Assembly: GCA_037893245.1 (NCBI GenBank) | Contig: JBAIAA010001624.1 | Span: 85,471-149,470, forward strand | Direction: 5' to 3' | Length of the DNA stretch: 64,000 nucleotides | From: Crossaster papposus | Taxonomy: Eukaryota; Echinodermata; Asteroidea; Velatida; Solasteridae | Shown: positions 25,647 to 33,700 of the stretch, one piece after another | Layout of the letters: the number at the start of each line of letters is the position of its first letter | How positions within the stretch are numbered: position 1 is the first letter of the stretch | Translations under genes and position numbers: made by a program | Notes under the pieces: model-generated | Told to the model about the DNA's origin: nothing | What the model saw: the letters and a program-made list of their open reading frames with translations, nothing else | The model's database searches: none

Positions 25647-27254
25647 CTCGATTTGAGCAAACCCAAAACCCCGTTTGTTACCCCCACGCCCATTAACCAA
25701 ACAGTGTTAGATAACTGGCTGAAAAAATACCCAATTGCAGATGATTGTCGCATACTAAGTAATGGTTTTAAATATGGTTTTTCGTTGGGTTATGAAGGTC
25801 CCCGTATGCCCCGTGATTCAAATTGTTTAGGTACGGCGTCAGAACGCCCAATGGTGGTCAAAGAAAAACTTGCCAAGGAAATCAGTTTAGGCAGGATTGC
25901 AGGCCCCTATAAAAATCGCCCCTTTTCTAATCTACAATGTTCCCCCATAGGTTTAGTCCCCAAGAGTATGCCCAATACCTTTCGTCTCATTCATCACCTG
26001 TCTTACCCTGCCGGTAACTCTATCAATGAATTTATTGACAGGGAACATTGTGTAGTTCACTATGCCTCGTTTGACGAGGCTGTGGATTTGGTTATGACCG
26101 TAGGGGAATCGGCTTGGTTAGCGAAAGCCGACATTAAGTCTGCATTTCGTTTGTTGCCAGTTTCACCTGCTGATTATGAATTGCTGGGGTTTTTCTTTGA
26201 CAACCATTTTTACTTTGACAAATGTATGCCAATGGGCTGTGCCATTTCTTGTTCGCTTTTCGAGAAGTTTAGTTCATTTTTGGAATTTCAAGTTAAGCGT
26301 ATGGCTGATGTATCTTTAGTCACTCACTATCTAGATGATTTTTTGTTCGTGGGCAACTCGTCCTCCTCGTGTGCAGAGTTATTATATGTTTTCCGCACTA
26401 TGTGTACCAAGCTAAACGTCCCATTAGCGCACGAAAAAACTGAAGGGCCAGTGCAAACAATTAAATATCTGGGTTTGGAAATCGATACTGTTCGCGCCCA
26501 AGTTAAAGTCCCACAGGAGAAAGTTACCAAAACATGTGGTCAAATTCATGCTTTCTTGAGTAAGACAAAGGCCACGCTTGTGTCAATGCAGTCGCTTCTG
26601 GGTTCCCTCAATTTTTTGTGCCGGGCTATCGCCCCGGGTCGTGCCTTTTTGCGGCGTTTAACCAACCTCACCAAAGGCTTGAAACGGCCACATCACAAAG
26701 TTCGTATCTCTCAAGGGGCGCGTCTGGATTTACTCATGTGGTTAGAATTTCTTGTGCATTTTAATGGCGTATCGGCATTTTCAAGTAGGCACTGGGTAGA
26801 TAATGAAACACTTGCTTTGTACACGGACGCGTCCGGTAGCATAGGTTTTGGGGTGTATTTGGACGGTCAATGGATGCAAGGTCGATGGTCGGACGATTTA
26901 TTAACGAACCCGCCATCCATCGCATTCCTCGAACTGTTTCCCATAGTTGTTGCTATCCTTGGCTGGGCGTCGAGTTTCCAAAACCAAAAACTGCGGTTTA
27001 ACACTGACAACATGGCTGTTGTCCATATTATAAACAAGCAATCATCTCCATGCCCAAGAATAATGCATCTGGTGCGCCTACTTGTCCTTGAATGTCTTAG
27101 ATATAATATTGTGTTTAAAGCCGTGCATGTGCCGGGGGTACACAATGAAATTGCCGACTCTCTATCCCGTTTCCAGATGTCCCGTTTCCGCGAGCTGGCC
27201 CCACGAGCAAGTCCACTCCCAACCCCCTTACCTCACCTTCCAGCGATCTGGTAG
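25647..27254 (+). CDS. pol: Reverse transcriptase / RNase H polyprotein of Ngaro/DIRS type
   Basis: This is an open frame of about 535 codons in phase with gag, read most simply as a readthrough extension. Residue numbers count from TTG 25653. The RT domain spans roughly 70-340, with LAKADIKSAFRLLPV (catalytic D160), the MPMGCAISC stretch (193-200) and HYLDDFLFVG (YLDD at 226-229). The RNase H domain spans about 385-510, with D392 (LYTDASGS), E427 (FLELFP), D452 (NTDNMAVV) and D502 (HNEIADSLSR), so all four metal-binding acidic residues are present. No protease or DDE integrase domain is seen, as expected for YR retrotransposons. The product copies the element RNA into DNA and removes the RNA strand. 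It ends at TAG 27252, 8 nt before the recombinase ATG, and the recombinase frame already overlaps it from 27149. Confidence 0.93.
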   Translation, partial: LDLSKPKTPFVTPTPINQTVLDNWLKKYPIADDCRILSNGFKYGFSLGYEGPRMPRDSNCLGTASERPMVVKEKLAKEISLGRIAGPYKNRPFSNLQCSPIGLVPKSMPNTFRLIHHLSYPAGNSINEFIDREHCVVHYASFDEAVDLVMTVGESAWLAKADIKSAFRLLPVSPADYELLGFFFDNHFYFDKCMPMGCAISCSLFEKFSSFLEFQVKRMADVSLVTHYLDDFLFVGNSSSSCAELLYVFRTMCTKLNVPLAHEKTEGPVQTIKYLGLEIDTVRAQVKVPQEKVTKTCGQIHAFLSKTKATLVSMQSLLGSLNFLCRAIAPGRAFLRRLTNLTKGLKRPHHKVRISQGARLDLLMWLEFLVHFNGVSAFSSRHWVDNETLALYTDASGSIGFGVYLDGQWMQGRWSDDLLTNPPSIAFLELFPIVVAILGWASSFQNQKLRFNTDNMAVVHIINKQSSPCPRIMHLVRLLVLECLRYNIVFKAVHVPGVHNEIADSLSRFQMSRFRELAPRASPLPTPLPHLPAIW

Positions 27255-27262
27255 ATAATGAA

Positions 27263-28180
27263 ATGCGCCGGCTGTTAGACGCTTCAATAGCACCAGGTAC
27301 GCATAAAACATACGCAACAGGTTGGGCATCATTTTGTCGGTTTTGCCAACAAAGAATATCAGAGGGGCCCCCCGCGAAGGCATATGAGATCCGACAGTTT
27401 ATAGCTTGGCTGTCATTACAATCTATTTCCCCATCTACAATTGCGACTTACGTGTCAGCAGTTGGATATAAACACAGGTTACAAGGCTGGCCTGACCCAA
27501 CTAAGGATTTTCTAGTTTCCAAATTACTCGAGGGGTGCCGTCGCACACGCCCCTCGCGCGATTCTCGCCAACCCATTTCTTTGCCTATGCTAAATCAAAT
27601 CGTGCAGTCGCTTCCCCATGTGTGTTCATCTCTCTACGAGGCGAAAATGTTTTCAGCCGCGTTTTTAAGTGCATTTTTTGGTTTTATGCGTATCGGGGAG
27701 TTCACGGCAAATTCTCGGTTTCACACTCAACCTTCAGTGATTACTGATTCGGATGTAGAATTTTCTTACCGCGATACCCAATGTCATGTTACCATTTCAT
27801 TTAAGCAGAGTAAGAATAATCAACGTGGTGAACCGCAAACCGTATGTCTACAGCCGTCCGATAATGTTTTCCTCTGTCCCGTGTCAGCGCTGCTCACATA
27901 TGCTCGGGTACGCCCCAATCATGCAGGTTCATATTTTTGTCATTTTAACTGTACCCCTCTTACTCGCTATCAGTTTAACGGGGTATTGAAGAAAGCACTG
28001 GCATTTAATAACATACCGGCTGACCACATTAAAGGTCATTCCTTGCGCATAGGGGCGGCCTCGGCGGCATATCAAATGGGGGTCCCTCAAACAAACATTC
28101 GGGCTATGGGTCGCTGGCGCTCGGACGCGGTCAATACATATATCCGTCCTCTGCCCATTTCTCCCTGGCCAGGCGTCTAG
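27263..28180 (+). CDS. Tyrosine recombinase (integrase) of the retrotransposon
   Basis: This 305-aa protein starts MRRLLDASIAPGTHKTYATG. The SAM-like N-terminal core-binding region (about 1-95) is followed by the catalytic domain with R143 (FGFMRIGEF), K181/K184 in the beta-hairpin (SFKQSKNN), H259-x-x-R262 (GHSLRIGAAS), W285 (MGRWRSD) and the nucleophile Y293 (VNTYIRP). These are the full R-K-HxxR-H/W-Y set. It would insert the circular DNA copy into the genome by strand exchange, without target duplication, and the junctions of this copy agree. The ATG lies 8 nt after the RT stop. The same frame is open from 27149, so either termination-reinitiation or a -1 frameshift from the RT frame could express it; I found no strong slippery heptamer in the overlap. 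Confidence 0.93.
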   Translation: MRRLLDASIAPGTHKTYATGWASFCRFCQQRISEGPPAKAYEIRQFIAWLSLQSISPSTIATYVSAVGYKHRLQGWPDPTKDFLVSKLLEGCRRTRPSRDSRQPISLPMLNQIVQSLPHVCSSLYEAKMFSAAFLSAFFGFMRIGEFTANSRFHTQPSVITDSDVEFSYRDTQCHVTISFKQSKNNQRGEPQTVCLQPSDNVFLCPVSALLTYARVRPNHAGSYFCHFNCTPLTRYQFNGVLKKALAFNNIPADHIKGHSLRIGAASAAYQMGVPQTNIRAMGRWRSDAVNTYIRPLPISPWPGV

Positions 28181-28216
28181 CACACTTGATTAATCACAGT
28201 TAAACATTTATCTTAG

Positions 28217-28765
28217 TCCCAGTTATTTGCTGTCATTTACCTAATAGGTCCAGTATGGATAGTGGGAGATTCCATTGTGCTTGGGGCCGAAGGCCCTTTA
28301 AATCTTCCAATGAAAGTGATGTGGCGTGGTCTAAGCGGCGCCCACCTAAGCGATTTACCACAGCTGTTGACAAGTATACCTGAACCTCCCCCGTCAATCT
28401 TGATTATTCATCTGGGAACGAACGACCTGGTGGAGGTCGACGAATTTTCTTTCAGACAACGACTAGTCCTATCAATGCGCACATGTGCCGAACAATTCCC
28501 GCATACCACATTGATATGGTCAGATTTATTACCACGTCTGTACTATTTCGGGGCTCGGTCGCAAAGCGGGATGGAGAAGAAGCGGCGCACGCTCAATCGA
28601 TGGGCGCGGTCGCAAGGGAGTTGGCTGGGAGTTAGTAATTTACACCATCCACAGTTTAAGTGGACTGAGGCCGCGTTGTATAGGTTTGATGCTATACATT
28701 TGTCACCTGTGGGCAATCGCATATTCCGTGATAACCTGTGCCAAGCCATTTCGGCCTTTTTGTAA
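28217..28765 (+). CDS. SGNH-family hydrolase (esterase-like) ORF of the retrotransposon
   Basis: The open frame runs from after TAG 28214 to TAA 28763; the conserved domain begins PVWIVGDSIVLGA at 28250. Block I GDS (nucleophile Ser), a Gly in WRGLSGAHL, block III HLGTND (Asn) and block V DAIHLS (DxxH) supply the complete S-G-N-H set in about 175 residues. SGNH proteins cleave ester bonds. Many Ngaro elements carry one, but its role in transposition is unknown. No in-frame ATG precedes the catalytic Ser; the first is PMKVM, inside the domain. The frame is the same as the recombinase but is separated by TAG, TGA and TAG (28178-28216). A pyrimidine-rich stretch ending TACCTAATAG just before GTCCAGTATGG could be a splice acceptor, so expression by splicing is likely. 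I could not place the donor. Confidence 0.85.
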   Translation, partial: SQLFAVIYLIGPVWIVGDSIVLGAEGPLNLPMKVMWRGLSGAHLSDLPQLLTSIPEPPPSILIIHLGTNDLVEVDEFSFRQRLVLSMRTCAEQFPHTTLIWSDLLPRLYYFGARSQSGMEKKRRTLNRWARSQGSWLGVSNLHHPQFKWTEAALYRFDAIHLSPVGNRIFRDNLCQAISAFL

Positions 28766-28854
28766 TGTACATATGTTTCGAACTTAATTAGTTACAATAG
28801 CGCCTAGCGAAATCGCACATCTACTAAATATAGAGTGTTGTGTGAATTTTTGGG

Positions 28855-28912
28855 GGCTGTCTTTCCCTTGGGACGCTATGCGTTTGGCCTAAATTGCGGG
28901 ATTCAGACAGCC
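28855..28912 (+). repeat. Inverted repeat at the inner edge of B1
   Basis: GGCTGTCT at 28855-28862 is the reverse complement of AGACAGCC at 28905-28912, with 42 bp between. The left arm lies in the 123-bp unique stretch after the hydrolase gene (28766-28888), where I see no other feature. The right arm lies at the start of B1. The same pairing recurs in front of B2. Confidence 0.6.
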
Positions 28913-29093
28913 AGTAGTTTGTTTTTGTAAAACTTTTGTAGTCAAATGTAGTATGTATATTATTACACAGACTTGCAATCTCTCTTGCTGTTCCCCGAGA
29001 GATTATATTGTTCGATCCAGCCGTACGACGATTGAACAGCACATCTGTGTTAAGATCACATTGAAGTTAAATCATAACAGTTAAATTTAAAAA

Positions 29094-29456
29094 GAGACCC
29101 TGTCGGTCAAAGTGGGGTCACTGAGATGAACCCAAAAAAGAGACCCTGTCGGTCCAAGTGGGGTCACTGAGATGAACCCAAAAAAGAGACCCTGTCGGTC
29201 CAAGTGGGTCACTGAGATGAACCCAAAATAGAGACCTTGTCGGTCCAAGTGGGGTCACTGAGATGAACCCAAAAAAGAGGCCCTGTCGGTCCATTTAAAA
29301 GTCGGGCATCACGCTGGTGAGAAGCCCGCATGTATACCATAGTGGGGTCACTGAGATGAACCCAAAAAAGAGACCCTGTCGGTCCAAGTAAAAGTCGGGC
29401 ATCACGCTGGTGAGCCGCCCGCAGCTATACCATGGTGGGGTCACTGAGATGAACCT
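29094..29456 (+). repeat. 46-bp tandem repeats with two hairpin insertions inside B1
   Basis: Subunits starting GAGACCCTGTCGGTC occur at 29094, 29140, 29186, 29231, 29277 and 29370, spaced 46 bp (45 where a G is lost). Each contains GGGGTCACTGAGATGAACCC, an imperfect hairpin. The last two subunits carry an insertion with CGGGC-AT-CAC-GCTG-GTG, closed by GCCCG, forming a stem of 5 plus 3 pairs. The two hairpins differ in the bulge (GAGAAGCCCG versus GAGCCGCCCG) but keep the stem. The same array is present in B2 from about 30231. Confidence 0.85.
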
Positions 29457-29502
29457 TCATCATATATATATGTTTGAATTTGTTTGAAGAAGTTTTTGGT
29501 CA

Positions 29503-29508
29503 AATAAA
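29503..29508 (+). terminator. Polyadenylation signal AATAAA in B1
   Basis: AATAAA lies about 70 bp before the end of B1, downstream of all genes on the coding strand. An element transcript starting in A1 could end here. The equivalent signal in B2 is at 30641. Confidence 0.5.
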
Positions 29509-29575
29509 GAGCTGCTTTTGGCTGCAGCAAAGAACCAAGATATGTTTGTTCCACATTTTAATTGCTTCCAAGTAT

Positions 29576-29969
29576 AATTAATTTTATCCATAAAAGATAA
29601 AATACGTTATACTTGGGGCACATAAAGCCTAAACCCCTTTTTGGCGTCGTAGGCAAAACGTTTCTAAGGTCATTCTGAAAAATTGCACGACCAGCAATAA
29701 TAGCTTGGTCGTTTAGAAGGTTGCTCAACTAGAAGGGGGAAAATAAATTCCTTACCATATAAGGTTATATCTGGGAGATATGCAAATTATAGGTAAGATT
29801 GACCAATGGAGAACTGAATATATCCTACCTTGACCAATGAGAAGAAAAGACAGTCCGAAGAATTTGGGTATTTAACCCAGAACACGAGGCATTCGGGCCG
29901 CCAATTTGGTTGCAGCTATCAGCAACTCAGAAAAAATTGTTGACCAAAACTTCTTAAACTTTTTGTTAT
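29576..29969 (+). repeat. Internal repeat A2 of the retrotransposon
   Basis: A2 is a 394-bp copy of A1, placed between B1 and B2 in the same orientation. It begins at the AA shared with the end of B1 and ends at GTTAT. It repeats the CCAAT and TATTTAA motifs, so it could fire a second promoter reading into B2 and the flanking satellite. Confidence 0.93.
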
Positions 29970-30009
29970 CCCACCTCCTCCCCCTTCATTCCGCCTTAAA
30001 TGGCCTGAG

Positions 30010-30050
30010 TGGCTGTCTGCCTAAACTAAATTGCGGGATTCAGACAGCCA
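30010..30050 (+). repeat. Perfect 10-bp inverted repeat at the A2-B2 boundary
   Basis: TGGCTGTCTG (30010-30019) pairs perfectly with CAGACAGCCA (30041-30050). The left arm is in the 56-bp spacer between A2 and B2 (29970-30025), which otherwise matches neither end. The right arm is in B2. The equivalent, shorter pairing in front of B1 suggests a conserved structure. Confidence 0.65.
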
Positions 30051-30715
30051 GTAGTTTGTTTTTGTAAAACTTTTGTAGTCAAATGTAGTATGTATATTAT
30101 TACACAGACTTGCAATCTCTCTTGCTGTTCCCCGAGAGATTATATTGTTCGATCCAGCCGTACGACGATTGAACAGCACATCTGTGTTAAGATCACATTG
30201 AAGTTAAATCATAACAGTTAAATTTAAAAAGAGACCCTGTCGGTCAAAGTGGGGTCACTGAGATGAACCCAAAAAAGAGACCCTGTCGGTCCAAGTGGGG
30301 TCACTGAGATGAACCCAAAAAAGAGACCCTGTCGGTCCAAGTGGGGTCACTGAGATGAACCCAAAATAGAGACCTTGTCGGTCCAAGTGGGGTCACTGAG
30401 ATGAACCCAAAAAAGAGGCCCTGTCGGTCCATTTAAAAGTCGGGCATCACGCTGGTGAGAAGCCCGCATGTATACCATAGTGGGGTCACTGAGATGAACC
30501 CAAAAAAGAGACCCTGTCGGTCCAAGTAAAAGTCGGGCATCACGCTGGTGAGCCGCCCGCAGCTATACCATGGTGGGGTCACTGAGATGAACCTTCATCA
30601 TATATATATGTTTGAATTTGTTTGAAGAAGTTTTTGGTCAAATAAAGAGCTGCTTTTGGCTGCAGCAAAGAACCAAGATATGTTTGTTCCACATTTTAAT
30701 TGCTTCCAAGTATAA
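30026..30715 (+). repeat. Terminal repeat B2, right end of the retrotransposon
   Basis: B2 is a 690-bp copy of B1, starting at CTAAATTGCGGG and ending CCAAGTATAA, where the satellite resumes with GTGTGCAT. Its 46-bp subunits all retain the full GGGG. It marks the true right end of the element. Confidence 0.93.
30641..30646 (+). terminator. Polyadenylation signal AATAAA in B2
   Basis: AATAAA lies about 70 bp before the element's right end, matching the signal in B1. A full genomic RNA covering A1 through B2 would be expected to end here. Confidence 0.5.
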
Positions 30716-33700
30716 GTGTGCATAAGAAATATGTAAAGGGAAAGAAGTGTGCATAAGAAATATGTAAAGGGAAAGAAGTGTGCATAAGAAATATGTAAAG
30801 GGGAAGAAGTGTGCATAAGAAATAAACACATGATGTGGGAACAAGCCCTCGAGTTAAATATGTAAAGGGAAAGAAGTGTGCATAAGAAATATGTAAAGGG
30901 AAAGAAGTGTGCATAAGAAATATGTAAAGGGAAAGAAGTGTGCATAAGAAATATGTAAAGGGAAAGAAGTGTGCATAAGAAATATGTAAAGGGAAAGAAG
31001 TGTGCATAAGAAATATGTAAAGGGAAAGAAGTGTGCATAAGAAATATGTAAAGGGAAAGAAGTGTGCATAAGAAATAAACACATGATGTGGGAACAAGCC
31101 CTCGAGTTAAATATGTAAAGGGAAAGAAGTGTGCATAAGAAATATGTAAAGGGAAAGAAGTGTGCATAAGAAATATATAAAGGGAAAGAAGTGTGCATAA
31201 GAAATATGTAAAGGGAAAGAAGTGTGCATAAGAAATATGTAAAGGGAAAGAAGTGTGCATAAGAAATATGTAAAGGGAAAGAAGTGTGCATAAGAAATAT
31301 GTAAAGGGAAAGAAGTGTGCATAAGAAATATGTAAAGGGAAAGAAGTGTGCATAAGAAATATGTAAAGGGAAAGAAGTGTGCATAAGAAATATGTAAAGG
31401 GAAAGAAGTGTGCATAAGAAATATGTAAAGGGAAAGAAGTGTGCATAAGAAATATGTAAAGGGAAAGAAGTGTGCATAAGAAATATGTAAAGGGAAAGAA
31501 GTGTGCATAAGAAATATGTAAAGGGAAAGAAGTGTGCATAAGAAATATGTAAAGGGAAAGAAGTGTGCATAAGAAATATGTAAAGGGAAAGAAGTGTGCA
31601 TAAGAAATATGTAAAGGGAAAGAAGTGTGCGTAAGAAATATGTAAATGGAAAGAAGTGTGCATAAGAAATATGTAAAGGGAAAGAAGTGTGCATAAGAAA
31701 TATGTAAAGGGAAAGAAGTGTGCATACGAAATATGTAAAGGGAAAGAAGTGTGCATAAGAAATATGTAAAGGGAAAGAAGTGTGCATAAGAAATATGTAA
31801 AGGGAAAGAAGTGTGCATAAGAAATATGTAAAGGGAAAGAAGTGTGCATAAGAAATAAACACATGATATGGGAACAAGCCCTCGAGTTAAATATGTAAAG
31901 GGAAAGAAGTGTGCATAAGAAATATGTAAAGGGAAAGAAGTGTGCATAAGAAATATGTAAAGGGAAAGAAGTGTGCATAATAAATATGTAAAGGGAAAGA
32001 AGTGTGCATAATAAATATGTAAAGGGAAAGAAGTGTGCATAAGCAATATGTAAAGGGAAAGAAGTGTGCATAAGAAATATGTAAAGGGAAAGAAGTGTGC
32101 ATAAGAAATATGTAAAGGGAAAGAAGTGTGCATAAGAAATATGTAAAGGGAAAGAAGTGTGCATAAGAAATATGTAAAGGGAAAGAAGTGTGCATAATAA
32201 ATATGTAAAGGGAAAGAAGTGTGCATAAGAAATATGTAAAGGGAAAGAAGTGTGCATAAGAAATATGTAAAGGGAAAGAAGTGTGCATAATAAATCAACA
32301 CATGATGTGGGAACAAGCCCTCGAGTTAAATTTGTAAAGGGAAAGAAGTGTGCATAAGAAATATGTAAAGGGAAAGAAGTGTGCATAAGAAATATGTAAA
32401 GGGAAAGAAGTGTGCATAAGAAATATGTAAAGGGAAAGAAGTGTGCATAAGAAATATGTAAAGGGAAAGAAGTGTGCATAAGAAACATGTAAAGGGAAAG
32501 AAGTGTGCATAAGAAATATGTAAAGGGAAAGAAGTGTGCATAAGAAATATGTAAAGGGAAAGAAGTGTGCATAAGAAATATGTAAAGGGAAAGAAGTGTG
32601 CATAAGAAATAAACACATGATGTGGGAACAAGCCCTCGAGTTAAATATGTAAAGGGAAAGAAGTGTGCATAAAAAATATGTAAAGGGAAAGAAGTGTGCA
32701 TAAGAAATATGTAAAGGGAAAGAAGTGTGCATAAGAAATAAACACATGATGTGGGAACAAGCCCTCGAGTTAAATATGTAAAGGGAAAGAAGTGTGCATA
32801 AGAAATATATAAAGGGAAAGAAGTGTGCATAAGAAATATGTAAAGGGAAAGAAGTGTGCATAAGAAATATGTAAAGGGAAAGAAGTGTGCATAATAAATA
32901 TGTAAAGGGAAAGAAGTGTGCATACGCAATATGTAAAGGGAAAGAAGTGTGCATAAGAAATATGTAAAGGGAAAGAAGTGTGCATAAGAAATATGTAAAG
33001 GGAAAGAAGTGTGCATAAGAAATATGTAAAGGGAAAGAAGTGTGCATACGAAATATGTAAAGGGAAAGAAGTGTGCATAAGAAATATGTAAAGGGAAAGA
33101 AGTGTGCATAAGAAATATGTAAAGGGAAAGAAGTGTGCATAAGAAATATGTAAAGGGAAAGAAGTGTGCATAAGACATAAACACATGATGTGGGAACAAG
33201 CCCTCGAGTTAAATTTGTAAAGGGAAAGAAGTGTGCATAAGAAATATGTAAAGGGAAAGAAGTGTGCATAAGAAATATGTAAAGGGAAAGAAGTGTGCAT
33301 AAGAAATATGTAAAGGGAAATAAGTGTGCATAAGAAATATGTAAAGGGAAAGAAGTGTGCATAAGAAATATGTAAAGGGAAAGAAGTGTGCATAAGAAAT
33401 ATGTAAAGGGAAAGAAGTGTGCATAATAAATATGTAAAGGGAAAGAAGTGTGCATAAGCAATATGTAAAGGGAAAGAAGTGTGCATAAGAAATATGTAAA
33501 GGGAAAGAAGTGTGCATAAGAAATATGTAAAGGGAAAGAAGTGTGCATAAGAAATATGTAAAGGGAAAGAAGTGTGCATAAGAAATATGTAAAGGGAAAG
33601 AAGTGTGCATAATAAATATGTAAAGGGAAAGAAGTGTGCATAAGCAATATGTAAAGGGAAAGAAGTGTGCATAAGAAATATGTAAAGGGAAAGAAGTGTG

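Larger units (their letters stand above)
28889..29577 (+). repeat. Terminal repeat B1 of the retrotransposon
   Basis: These 689 bp recur at 30026-30715 (B2). The only difference I see is one G missing from the third 46-bp subunit of B1 (about 29207). B1 joins A2 directly (CCAAGTATAATTAATTTT), giving the junction expected of the circular intermediate. It contains 46-bp tandem repeats, two hairpins and an AATAAA signal. An open frame on the minus strand here is not supported as a gene. Confidence 0.93.
23542..30715 (+). mobile_element. Ngaro-type tyrosine-recombinase retrotransposon, apparently full length
   Basis: A ~7.17-kb non-satellite element sits inside a 31-bp unit. It has the order A1 (23542-23935), Gag, RT/RNase H, tyrosine recombinase, SGNH hydrolase, B1 (28889-29577), A2 (29576-29969), B2 (30026-30715). 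This split-direct-repeat form, a tyrosine recombinase in place of a DDE integrase, the presence of an SGNH hydrolase and absence of the DIRS1-type methyltransferase domain match the Ngaro group as known from animals. No target-site duplication is seen: the left flank ends GGGAAAGAA, the right flank resumes AAGTGTGCAT, and they share only AA with the element ends. No frameshift is seen inside any domain. Near-identity of the A and B pairs suggests recent insertion. Confidence 0.93.

Noticed and set aside
25643-25700. ATG overlapping the gag stop (ATGA) as the RT start
   Set aside because: It is in a different frame from RT and reaches a stop (TAA) after 17 codons.
23542-30715. LTR retrotransposon interpretation (Gypsy/Copia type)
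   Set aside because: There is no protease or DDE integrase, no simple terminal LTR pair and no 4-6 bp target duplication. Tyrosine recombinase and split repeats are present instead.
23542-30715. DIRS1-type element
   Set aside because: No methyltransferase-like domain or inverted terminal repeats with an internal complementary region were seen; A1-B1-A2-B2 direct repeats and an SGNH ORF fit Ngaro better.
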